NCBI GenBank assembly: GCA_025355595.1 | Contig: JANXZI010000211.1 | Span: forward strand, 1-8,529 | From: Spartobacteria bacterium | GTDB lineage: Bacteria; Verrucomicrobiota; Verrucomicrobiia; Chthoniobacterales; Chthoniobacteraceae | Direction of reading: 5' to 3' | DNA length: 8,529 bases | In this document: in pieces, positions 1 through 5,470 of the stretch | Position numbering within the stretch: the first letter of the stretch is position 1 | Layout of the letters: the number at the start of each line of letters is the position of its first letter | Made by a program: the position numbers and the translations under genes | The notes under the pieces: generated by a model | What the model was told of the DNA's origin: nothing | The model's database searches: none | Seen by the model: the letters and a program-made list of their open reading frames with translations, nothing else

Positions 1-67
1 CGAAGCTCGCGCCGTCCCGCGAAGGTGCGGCGGCCACGAGAACGGAGGTGTCGAAAACCACGCGCAT
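1..67 (-). CDS. PIN-domain protein, N-terminal fragment (cut by window edge)
   Basis: Reading leftwards from an ATG at 67, the first 22 codons give a protein beginning MRVVFDTSVLVAA, followed by a PSRDGAS stretch. A beta strand running into D-T-(S/N)-V-L-V near the N-terminus is the hallmark start of PIN-domain nucleases, and the conserved Asp (residue 6) would be a metal ligand of the active site. The closest style is the 'putative toxin component, PIN family' group, whose members are usually metal-dependent RNases in toxin-antitoxin pairs. The start lies 23 bases after the alcohol dehydrogenase stop on the same strand, so the two may be co-transcribed. No antitoxin gene lies immediately upstream; any partner would have to be beyond the edge. 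No clear ribosome binding site precedes the ATG. The family call rests on only about 20 residues. Confidence 0.6.
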   Translation of the reverse strand, partial: MRVVFDTSVLVAAAPSRDGASF

Positions 68-90
68 CGAGATTTTTCAGAAGTCACGCT

Positions 91-1257
91 TTATCCCAGC
101 AGCGACTCGTAAATCCTCTCAAAATCCCCCGGCGTGATCGGGCGCGGGTTGAACTGCGCGGTCCACTGCTGCGAGGCTTCGAGCGCGAGGGTGGGGATCG
201 TCTCGCGTTTGACTCCGAATTTGCCGAGCGGCGCGGCGAGGCCGGTGAGGCGCAGGACTTCCTCGAGCTCCTGCGCGAGCGCCTCGGCGTCGGGCAGGCC
301 GGCGGCGCGGCAGAGTTCGCCGTAGCGCGCCTCGGCGGAGTGTTCGCTGGCGTTGAAACGCACGATGGACGGCAGCACGATGCCGACGGCCTGGCCGTGG
401 ACGACGCCGTAGCGCGCGGTGAGCGGGTTGGCCGCGCTGTGCGCCGCGCCGAGCATCGAGGCCTCGATGGCTGCGCCGGCAAAGGCCGCGCCGAGCTGCA
501 TGCGGCCGCGCGCGTCGAGGTCGTTCGGGTCGGTGAGCACTCGGGGCAGTGCGTCGAAGCACAGCCGGAAGGCCTCGTGCGAATACATCGCGCTGAGCGT
601 GGTGCGCTTCCGCGTGACGGCGGTCTCGACGGCGTGCGAGAGCGCGTCCATGCCCGTGAGTGCGGTCACGCGCGGGGGCTGGCTGATGGTGAGTTCCGGG
701 TCGAGGATCGCGATGCGCGCGGAGACTTTCGGGTCGAGGCACGCCATCTTTTGATGCGTCACCTCGTCGGCGATGAGCGCGGCGGACTGGCATTCGCTGC
801 CGGTGCCCGCGGTCGTGGGGATGGCGATGAGCGGCAGCAGCGGCTTCGTCGCCTTGCCGACGCCCCAGTAGTCCTTCATCGCGCCGCCGTTGGTCAGCAG
901 GAGGTTGCTGCCCTTCGCCGTGTCCATGCTGCTCCCGCCGCCGAGGCCGATGAAAATATCCACCTTTGCCGCGTCCGCCGCCGCCACGCAGCGCCGGATG
1001 TCCTCGGTGTCGGGATTTTCGCGGACGCTGTCGAAGATCGTCACCGCGACGCCCGCCGCTTCGAGCGAAACGCGCGCGCGTTCGGCATGGCCGGCCTTGG
1101 CGATTCCTTTGTCCGTGACGAGCAGGGCGCGACGGCCGCCGAGTTCCGCAGCGAGCCCGCCGACCTTCGCCAGAGAGCCGGGGCCGAAGACGAGGCGAGT
1201 GCGCGGAGTCCAGTCAAAGGGTGCCGGCGGCAGGCCGGAGGTGGAGCAGTGGTGCAT
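91..1257 (-). CDS. iron-containing (group III) alcohol dehydrogenase
   Basis: This 388-residue protein has the full length and architecture of the Fe-ADH family, cytoplasmic NAD(P)-dependent enzymes that interconvert alcohols and aldehydes or ketones. The N-terminal half is the nucleotide-binding domain, with FGPGSL at 24-29, the cofactor loop GGGSSMDTAK at 106-115 and PTTAGTGSE at 147-155. The C-terminal helical domain carries all four expected metal ligands: Asp204 and His208 (in DALSHAVE), His273 (in GAAHSAANPL) and His287 (in VVHGQAVG). Nothing is missing, so it should be active. Substrate cannot be read from sequence; relatives include butanol, propanediol, lactaldehyde and hydroxybutyrate dehydrogenases, and neighbours give no pathway clue. 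The ATG at 1257 leaves about 20 residues before the first conserved strand, normal for the family. No Shine-Dalgarno is visible, so a slightly different start is possible. A PIN-domain gene follows after 23 bases. Confidence 0.93.
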   Translation of the reverse strand: MHHCSTSGLPPAPFDWTPRTRLVFGPGSLAKVGGLAAELGGRRALLVTDKGIAKAGHAERARVSLEAAGVAVTIFDSVRENPDTEDIRRCVAAADAAKVDIFIGLGGGSSMDTAKGSNLLLTNGGAMKDYWGVGKATKPLLPLIAIPTTAGTGSECQSAALIADEVTHQKMACLDPKVSARIAILDPELTISQPPRVTALTGMDALSHAVETAVTRKRTTLSAMYSHEAFRLCFDALPRVLTDPNDLDARGRMQLGAAFAGAAIEASMLGAAHSAANPLTARYGVVHGQAVGIVLPSIVRFNASEHSAEARYGELCRAAGLPDAEALAQELEEVLRLTGLAAPLGKFGVKRETIPTLALEASQQWTAQFNPRPITPGDFERIYESLLG

Positions 1258-1346
1258 GGGTGTGGCAGCAGTTCGACTTGGCGAACCGGCGGATGTTCAA
1301 AGCCGGAAGTCGCCGCGAAAATTAGAGGTGCATACCGTCGTATCGC

Positions 1347-1436
1347 GTGCCGAAAGCCGGCCGGCTCGTACTCTTTGTCATGGTCCTGCTCATCCTCTCT
1401 TTGAATGCGCCTTTTCGAAAAAGAGCAAGAGCATGA
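1347..1436 (+). CDS. possible 29-residue single-pass membrane peptide
   Basis: A GTG-initiated reading frame encodes 29 residues. A short basic start (VPKAGR) leads into a hydrophobic run (LVLFVMVLLILSL, residues 7-19), then a positively charged tail (FRKRARA). This layout fits a tiny membrane protein, but could arise by chance in a GC-rich intergenic region. A purine-rich AGAGGTG at 1324-1330 is 16 bases before the GTG, too far for a normal ribosome binding site. An internal ATG at 1380 would leave only 18 residues. The second half uses A/T-ending codons unlike its neighbours, and it overlaps the inverted repeat at 1385-1441, so the sequence may be constrained for structure. I do not recognise the peptide. 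Confidence 0.2.
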   Translation: MPKAGRLVLFVMVLLILSLNAPFRKRARA

Positions 1437-1441
1437 GCAGG
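1385..1441. repeat. interrupted inverted repeat (possible stem-loop)
   Basis: CCTGCTCAT at 1385-1393 is perfectly complementary to ATGAGCAGG at 1433-1441. Inside it, CTCTTT (1397-1402) can pair with AAAGAG (1420-1425), giving a two-part stem across 57 bases. The central TTTTCGAAAA (1412-1421) is itself palindromic. No T-run follows, so it does not look like an intrinsic terminator. An operator or leader structure upstream of the secreted-protein gene is possible. Confidence 0.35.
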
Positions 1442-1569
1442 GCAACGACGGAAGAAACCGGGTCCGCGCCATCTTTCATCGTCCGCCTTTCTGCGCGCGT
1501 GCCGCGCATCGGGCATCATCGCTGCTCTATCCCTCCGCACAACCCATAGCCATGTCCCACTCGTCCTGG

Positions 1570-1581
1570 TCCCCGCGGGGA
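1570..1581. promoter_or_regulatory. perfect 12-base palindrome, candidate operator
   Basis: TCCCCGCGGGGA is perfectly self-complementary and flanked by CTGG and CCAG, which extend the symmetry with a gap. It lies 51 bases upstream of the secreted-protein start. Such symmetry suits a dimeric regulator, but GC-rich palindromes also occur by chance in this base composition. Confidence 0.2.
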
Positions 1582-1632
1582 AATTCCAGCTTGCACCGAA
1601 GCCCTTCACTCCTAGGGTGGGGAATTCCTCGC

Positions 1633-2511
1633 ATGAAGTTCACCAAGCTTTTTTCCATCCTCGCCGGACTTCTGTCCACGGTGGGCACTGCGATGGCCGG
1701 GGAACCACAGCCGACTTATAAGAGCAGCGCGGATTTTGCCCGCTATGCGATGAAGCTCCGCGAGGATTCCATTCTCCGGCTCGAGCCGCAGGTGATCGTG
1801 CCCACGGAATCGCACGCGGGAGGCGCCGGGCGCGGTCTCTACCCGTGGAAGCTGAACATCGTCACGACCGTCTTCTGGGTCGGCGAGTCGGCCGGGCAGA
1901 ACAACCCGGTGCATAATTACTCAAGCTGCTGGGATCTGAACTGGTGGCGCTCGTACGGCGGTGTGGACGGCCCCGATGGCCGTCGAAAGCTGGAGGACGG
2001 TGGCACCGTTCCCGCCGGATTTATCCCGCAGCAGAACCCGTTTTATTTTGCGCTGCCCTACAACGACGTGACCAGTGGTCGCCACAAGTCCGAGGCGCGC
2101 AAGGTCATCCCGTGGTTCAACGCCACCTTCGAGCAGGAGGGCAAGTCCGTCTGTCGCGACCGCTGGATCATGATCCGCAAAGGCATGCGCGCCTGCTACG
2201 CGCAGTGGTCGGACGTGGGGCCATTCCGCACAGATCACTGGCAGTATGTCTTCGGAAATGAGCGCCCGATGCCGAATCTCAACCGCGGCGCGGGGCTCGA
2301 TATTTCGCCCGCCGTGCGCGACTACCTCGGCATGGGTGGCATGGATGTGGCGGATTGGAAATTCGTCGAATACAGCGATGTCCCCGCCGGCCCGTGGTCC
2401 CGCTTCGGCGAGAACAACACGTTCGTGATTGATGCGCGCCGCAAGACGACCCGCGTGGCGCAGGCGAAGAAGCCCGCGGTCGGCGACGCCCCCGCGGTGG
2501 TGACGAAGTAG
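1633..2511 (+). CDS. secreted protein with RlpA-like (double-psi beta-barrel-like) region, function unknown
   Basis: This 292-residue protein starts with a clear Sec signal peptide: basic MKFTK, hydrophobic core to about residue 19 and AMA at 20-22 as the likely cleavage site. It should therefore be exported; no lipobox cysteine is present. The mature part is rich in Trp, Tyr and Gly. Residues 190-245 (YAQWSDVGPF, then GLDISPAVRDYLG, then MDVADWKFVE) recall the double-psi beta-barrel of RlpA and related barrels, where a D-x-GP-F segment precedes a D-(L/I)-S-xx-(A/V)-xxxLG helix and a closing strand. Three cysteines (99, 174, 188) could form disulfides. I do not recognise the family; a cell-wall role is only an analogy. 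The ATG at 1633 is chosen over the earlier in-frame ATG at 1405 because it opens the signal peptide and follows a G-rich AGGGTGGGG (1614-1622). The tail (about 268-292) is Lys/Ala/Val-rich and probably disordered. Confidence 0.72.
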   Translation: MKFTKLFSILAGLLSTVGTAMAGEPQPTYKSSADFARYAMKLREDSILRLEPQVIVPTESHAGGAGRGLYPWKLNIVTTVFWVGESAGQNNPVHNYSSCWDLNWWRSYGGVDGPDGRRKLEDGGTVPAGFIPQQNPFYFALPYNDVTSGRHKSEARKVIPWFNATFEQEGKSVCRDRWIMIRKGMRACYAQWSDVGPFRTDHWQYVFGNERPMPNLNRGAGLDISPAVRDYLGMGGMDVADWKFVEYSDVPAGPWSRFGENNTFVIDARRKTTRVAQAKKPAVGDAPAVVTK

Positions 2512-2520
2512 CGCGCTGCC

Positions 2521-2554
2521 CGCGGCGCAGATTCACGCCCGCGCTTTTTTCTTT
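2521..2554 (+). terminator. probable intrinsic terminator after the secreted-protein gene
   Basis: CGCGGCG (2521-2527) pairs with CGCCCGCG (2536-2543), with one bulged C and an eight-base loop. CTTTTTTCTTT follows directly. It begins 9 bases after the stop at 2511 and ends 38 bases before the next start, so it should separate this gene from holB. Confidence 0.55.
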
Positions 2555-2592
2555 GCGCGCACCGCCGCGATTCCGCATCTAGTCGCGCCCCG

Positions 2593-3561
2593 ATGGCCTT
2601 CTCCGCCGACCAAGCCCTCACCCTTCTCCGCAAAGCGCAGGCGAACGATCGCCTCGCGCACGCCTACCTGATCACCGGCCCCGTCGGCAGCGGCACGCGC
2701 GAGGTCGCCGCCGGGCTCACCGGCATCCTCGTCGGCGACACGAACGATCCTCTGAAGCACGCGGATGTCCACATCGCCGAGCCGGAGTCAAGGTCGCGCC
2801 GCATCACCATTGAACAGGTGCGCGATCTCGAGCGAGCCTTGCAGATGCGCGCGCTCCGTGGCGGGAAAAAAGTGGTGATCATCTTCGACGCCGACCGCCT
2901 CCTGGAAGGCTCGGCCAACGCATTTCTGAAGACCCTCGAGGAGCCGCCGCGCAATTCGCACATCCTCCTCGTCAGCAATTTCCCCGAGCTGCTCCTCGAG
3001 ACGATCCTCTCGCGTTGCATCGAGATCCCGCTCGTCGCCGGCGCGCGTCGCGGGCTCAACGAACGCCAGCGCCGCATCGCCGATTCGTTGAGCCGCTTTT
3101 TTAAAATCCCGCGCCCCGAGCTGCCGCAAGTTTACGGCCTCGTCCGCGAAGTGCAGACGCTCCTCGCCGAGGCCAAGGAGTCCATCTCCGACGAGACCGA
3201 GGCCGCATGCAAGACCGAGGCGAAGCGCTTCCGCGAAGCCAGCGGCGTGGACCGGGGCTGGATCGAAGACCGCGAGGATTTCTACAAGGCGCTCGCCGAG
3301 GCCCGCTATCGCAACGAGCGCGGTGTGCTCGTGGACACGCTCGAATCCTGGTGGGCCGATGTCCTCCGCCAGCAGCAGCGCGCCCCGCACCTCGACCTCC
3401 CCGATTTTTCCGCCGACACCGCCGCGCTCGCCTCGCGCCTCGCCGTCTCCGACGTAATCACCCGCGCCGCCGCCATCGGCGGGCTGCGGGAAAATTTCGG
3501 GCGCAACGTGCAGGAGCAGCTTGCCGTCGAGGTCGCATTCATGGAGGCCTTCGCCGCATGA
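2593..3561 (+). CDS. holB: DNA polymerase III subunit delta-prime
   Basis: This 322-residue protein has the normal length of delta-prime, the stator subunit of the clamp-loader complex that opens the sliding clamp during replication. Diagnostic features run in order: RLAHAYLITGP (20-30), the P-loop position (29-36), ITIEQVRDL (71-79), a Walker-B-like strand VVIIFDADR (94-102), ANAFLKTLEEPP (108-119) and LETILSRC (135-142), whose SRC motif is typical of clamp-loader AAA+ subunits. The P-loop reads GPVGSGTR, without the Lys-Ser/Thr needed for ATP binding; this fits the known non-ATPase role of delta-prime. The usual four-cysteine zinc module between the P-loop and the ITI motif is absent: the stretch 45-65 has no cysteine. 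The C-terminal third is the less conserved collar domain. The ATG at 2593 lacks a visible Shine-Dalgarno. The stop overlaps the next start (ATGA, 3558-3561), indicating translational coupling. Confidence 0.88.
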   Translation: MAFSADQALTLLRKAQANDRLAHAYLITGPVGSGTREVAAGLTGILVGDTNDPLKHADVHIAEPESRSRRITIEQVRDLERALQMRALRGGKKVVIIFDADRLLEGSANAFLKTLEEPPRNSHILLVSNFPELLLETILSRCIEIPLVAGARRGLNERQRRIADSLSRFFKIPRPELPQVYGLVREVQTLLAEAKESISDETEAACKTEAKRFREASGVDRGWIEDREDFYKALAEARYRNERGVLVDTLESWWADVLRQQQRAPHLDLPDFSADTAALASRLAVSDVITRAAAIGGLRENFGRNVQEQLAVEVAFMEAFAA

Positions 3562-3992
3562 GTATGGTGCTCGCATTTGTGGATCAAAGATACGCGTGGC
3601 TCGGTATGGTGCCCGTGCTGGTGATCGGCATCGCGCTCATCATGAACGTCGCCTCTTTCCAGACGAAGGACCTGAACCGGAAGTCCGGCCACGCCACGAA
3701 CCTCCTCTTCCTCGCGCTCGTCATCGAGGCCGCCACGGCGACCGTGAGTGCATTCGGCGGCGCATCGGAGACCGGCGGCTTCTGGGCCATTGTCGCCGCC
3801 GCGGTCATTCACTGGATGAGCGCCGTGATCGCGCTGCTCGCCCTCCGCGAGCATCGGCTCGTGGGAAGATGGCCGCATGGCCGCCGCCGTTCGGCGTGGG
3901 GCTTCTGGCTGAATGTGGTCGCGCTGCTCATCCTCGCCGCGTGGTTCTGGCTCGGCGCGAACCCGCCCGTTTACAAACGAATCTTCGGGTGA
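3558..3992 (+). CDS. small four-helix integral membrane protein, function unknown
   Basis: This 144-residue protein has four likely transmembrane segments, at about residues 12-31, 47-66, 75-96 and 113-133. Short loops separate them, and a basic cytoplasmic-type loop with several Arg residues (98-112) lies before the last helix. The start ATG overlaps the holB stop as ATGA; a second ATG two codons later is an alternative. The coding phase is supported by the long hydrophobic segments and by the tight coupling to holB. No catalytic motif or family signature is recognised. Co-expression with a replication subunit does not by itself imply a replication role, since bacterial operons often carry unrelated passengers. 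A palindromic repeat begins 13 bases after the stop and could end transcription. Confidence 0.7.
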   Translation: MSMVLAFVDQRYAWLGMVPVLVIGIALIMNVASFQTKDLNRKSGHATNLLFLALVIEAATATVSAFGGASETGGFWAIVAAAVIHWMSAVIALLALREHRLVGRWPHGRRRSAWGFWLNVVALLILAAWFWLGANPPVYKRIFG

Positions 3993-4004
3993 GCGGGACC
4001 GTGG

Positions 4005-4118
4005 GATGAGGAATGACGGAGGTGTGACATCTGACGCCGCGGCAGGTCCGTGGCTGCGACGACGCGTCGCGGATCCACCTTGCGACGAGAGCGTCGCAGC
4101 CACTCGTCATTCGTCATC
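4005..4118. repeat. nested inverted-repeat element, MITE/REP-like, between convergent genes
   Basis: The outer ends GATGAGGAATGACG (4005-4018) and CGTCATTCGTCATC (4105-4118) are complementary at 13 of 14 positions. Inside, GTGGCTGCGACG (4050-4061) and CGTCGCAGCCAC (4092-4103) are perfect 12-base complements. Deeper still, CGTCGC (4065-4070) pairs with GCGACG (4082-4087) around an 11-base loop. The whole could fold into one long hairpin in either strand's RNA. There is no open reading frame for a transposase, so it would be a non-autonomous or REP-type repeat. Its right end supplies the last three codons and stop of the 94-residue minus-strand gene. Sitting between two converging genes, it may act as a bidirectional terminator, although no T-run is present. 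Confidence 0.7.
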
Positions 4119-4391
4119 CGAAGCGGGCACCTTCCCGCCTGCATCGCGGATCACCTTGTCCACCGCCTCGACATCCTCGAAGGCGAGATGCTTCCGCTGG
4201 TACTTGTTCCAGAGCACGCGTCGCAGTTCGAGCAGATCGTCAATCAGCGGCACCTCGTAGTAGGTCCACGAAGCGTCGTCGCGCAGCTTCGCCTGGATGC
4301 GCCATTTGCCTCCAAATTTCTCCGCGCGCACCTCGCGCTTTTCGCCGTCCTCGGTCGTGTGTTTCCAAGCGTGGATGTTTCGTGTTCCCAT
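4107..4391 (-). CDS. hypothetical 94-residue charged protein
   Basis: A small soluble protein of 94 residues with no signal peptide or membrane segment. The first half (about 5-50) looks like alternating beta strands: IHAWKHTTEDGEKREV, then KWRIQAKL, then WTYYEVP. The second half is an amphipathic, charged helical part (about 50-84, LIDDLLELRRVLWNKYQRKH and DVEAVDKVIRDAG). This strand-then-helix layout suggests a compact folded domain. I do not recognise the family. It starts at an ATG preceded by an A-rich stretch, without a clear Shine-Dalgarno. The four terminal residues (SDDE) and stop fall within or beside the right arm of the palindromic element, so the original C-terminus may have been altered by insertion of that repeat. 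The gene converges on the membrane-protein gene and diverges from the protease operon. Confidence 0.65.
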   Translation of the reverse strand: MGTRNIHAWKHTTEDGEKREVRAEKFGGKWRIQAKLRDDASWTYYEVPLIDDLLELRRVLWNKYQRKHLAFEDVEAVDKVIRDAGGKVPASDDE

Positions 4392-4573
4392 TTTTAACGG
4401 TGCGGATTTTCGATGGTGGAGAAGCGGCGTGGCGGGTCAGCGGAATCTTAATCGTAATCATATTCTGCAAGCGGAGCGCGCAGCGGTTCCGGTGGCGGTA
4501 TTAAGAATAAGATGAAGAAACGATGCAGCGGGGCAGTGACTTTCACCGCGCGCCCTGAGAGATAGACACCACC
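4392..4573. other. divergent intergenic region upstream of the protease-comF-accD-folC run
   Basis: This 182-base region must carry the promoter for the rightward operon and for the leftward 94-residue gene. It is more A/T-rich than its surroundings around 4446-4470 and 4500-4520. On the minus strand a TATGAT hexamer (complement of 4457-4462) resembles a sigma-70 -10 box, but no matching -35 is visible. A 17-codon ORF (ATG 4512 to TAG 4565) lies just before the protease start and could be a leader or chance. Confidence 0.35.
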
Positions 4574-5470
4574 TTGAAGGATCTCCGCAAGCTCTTGCTC
4601 TGGCTCGTCGCGTCGCTCGTGCTCGGCGCGCTGCTCGCCCCGTTGCTGTTCTGGTGTGCTCACCCGCTCGCCGCGCGCGGCATTTTCCCCAGCGTGACGG
4701 GGCAGGGGTTCCACCGCTACTTCAGCCGCACCGTCGAGGTCGTCGCCCTCCTCCTGCTGTGGCCGCTCGCACGCTCGCTGAAAGTCCGCACGCTCGCCGA
4801 ACTCGGACTCGAGTGGGACATCCGCTGGCCGCATCGCCTCGCGCTCGGATTTTTCGCCGCGGTCGCGCTCATGGCGGTGATGGCGGCGATCCTGCTCGCA
4901 TTTGGTGGAGTCATTTTTCTACCCGCAGGACAGCGGCTGTTTGGCGAATTGCCGAAGGTCCTCTTCACCGCCGCATGCGTCGGCTTCATCGAGGAATGCA
5001 TCTTCCGCGGCGCATTCCTCGGCCTGCTCCAGCGCACGATGCCCCGCACCGGTGCGCTGCTCGCGAGCGCCCTCTTTTTCGCACTCGTGCATTTCATCCA
5101 GCCGCTCGCGAGCACCGTCGCGCCTGCGGATGTCGCGTGGTCCTCCGGCTTCGCGCTCATCCCGGAAATCTTCGGCCAGTGGAAAAACCCCGTCATGGTC
5201 ATCGCATCGTTCAGCACGCTCCTCGCAGTCGGCTGGGTGCTCGGCTGGGCGATGCAGCGCACGCGCTCGCTGTGGCTCGGCATCGGCCTGCACGCGGGCT
5301 GGGTTTTCTGCGTGCAGGGCTTCGGAAAGTTCGCGTCGTTCACGCCTGGAAAACTCCCGTGGATCGGCGCGGATATCCGCATCGGCCTCGCGCCGCTCGT
5401 CACCGTCATCCTCACCGGCGCGGTCTGCCGCGCCTGCCTCGGCCATGAGCGTCGCGACGATCACGCGTAG
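4574..5470 (+). CDS. CPBP-family intramembrane metalloprotease (CAAX/Abi type)
   Basis: This 298-residue polytopic membrane protein has the CPBP (Abi) family motifs in their normal order: EECIFR at 140-145 (EExxxR), FALVH at 169-173 (FxxxH) and a final H240 in LHAGW. The glutamates and histidines are the expected catalytic or metal-binding residues of this fold, shared with the Rce1 CAAX proteases. Hydrophobic segments lie at about 7-27, 54-66, 89-115, 129-139, 159-177, 207-226 and 268-287. Bacterial members have varied or unknown roles, so the substrate cannot be named. The start is TTG at 4574: an in-frame stop is only six codons upstream (4556-4558), no ATG occurs before residue 100, and the resulting N-terminus (MKDLRKLLLW) leads sensibly into the first helix. 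The 3' end overlaps comF by 26 bases in another frame. Nothing links it directly to the following metabolic genes except co-transcription. Confidence 0.85.
   Translation: MKDLRKLLLWLVASLVLGALLAPLLFWCAHPLAARGIFPSVTGQGFHRYFSRTVEVVALLLLWPLARSLKVRTLAELGLEWDIRWPHRLALGFFAAVALMAVMAAILLAFGGVIFLPAGQRLFGELPKVLFTAACVGFIEECIFRGAFLGLLQRTMPRTGALLASALFFALVHFIQPLASTVAPADVAWSSGFALIPEIFGQWKNPVMVIASFSTLLAVGWVLGWAMQRTRSLWLGIGLHAGWVFCVQGFGKFASFTPGKLPWIGADIRIGLAPLVTVILTGAVCRACLGHERRDDHA

Larger units (their letters stand above)
1258..1632. other. divergent intergenic region
   Basis: These 375 bases separate the leftward alcohol dehydrogenase from the rightward secreted-protein gene and so should hold promoters for both. 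I see no convincing sigma-70 promoter on either strand. What can be seen: a possible small membrane ORF at 1347-1436; an interrupted inverted repeat with 9-base arms at 1385-1393 and 1433-1441; a perfect 12-base palindrome at 1570-1581; and two near-identical GGGGAA(A)TTCC motifs at 1577-1587 and 1619-1628. A second open stretch (ATG 1433 to TAG 1549, 38 codons) overlaps the small ORF by ATGA, but its composition looks non-coding. Confidence 0.6.

Noticed and set aside
25..1404. 459-codon plus-strand open frame opposite the alcohol dehydrogenase
   Set aside because: It is the antisense of a well-supported Fe-ADH gene; its translation is Arg/Ala/Gly-rich with no domain, as expected from a GC-rich shadow frame.
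1405..1632. Upstream ATG extending the secreted protein by 76 residues
   Set aside because: It would bury a clear signal peptide inside the protein; the ATG at 1633 is the better start.
2788..3576. 262-codon minus-strand open frame opposite holB
   Set aside because: No recognisable domain and fully antisense to delta-prime, whose motifs are clear.
3521..4009. 162-codon plus-strand frame overlapping the four-helix membrane gene
   Set aside because: Arg/His/Pro-rich low-complexity translation; the overlapping frame gives a coherent membrane protein coupled to holB.
4123..4138. GCGGG-CACCTT-CCCGC hairpin near the end of the 94-residue gene
   Set aside because: A 5-base stem inside coding sequence at this GC content is plausibly chance, although it lies only 5 bases from the palindromic element.
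4902..5444. In-frame upstream extension of comF
   Set aside because: The added 181 residues are Ser/Arg-rich noise out of phase with the CPBP protease gene; ComF starts normally at 5445.
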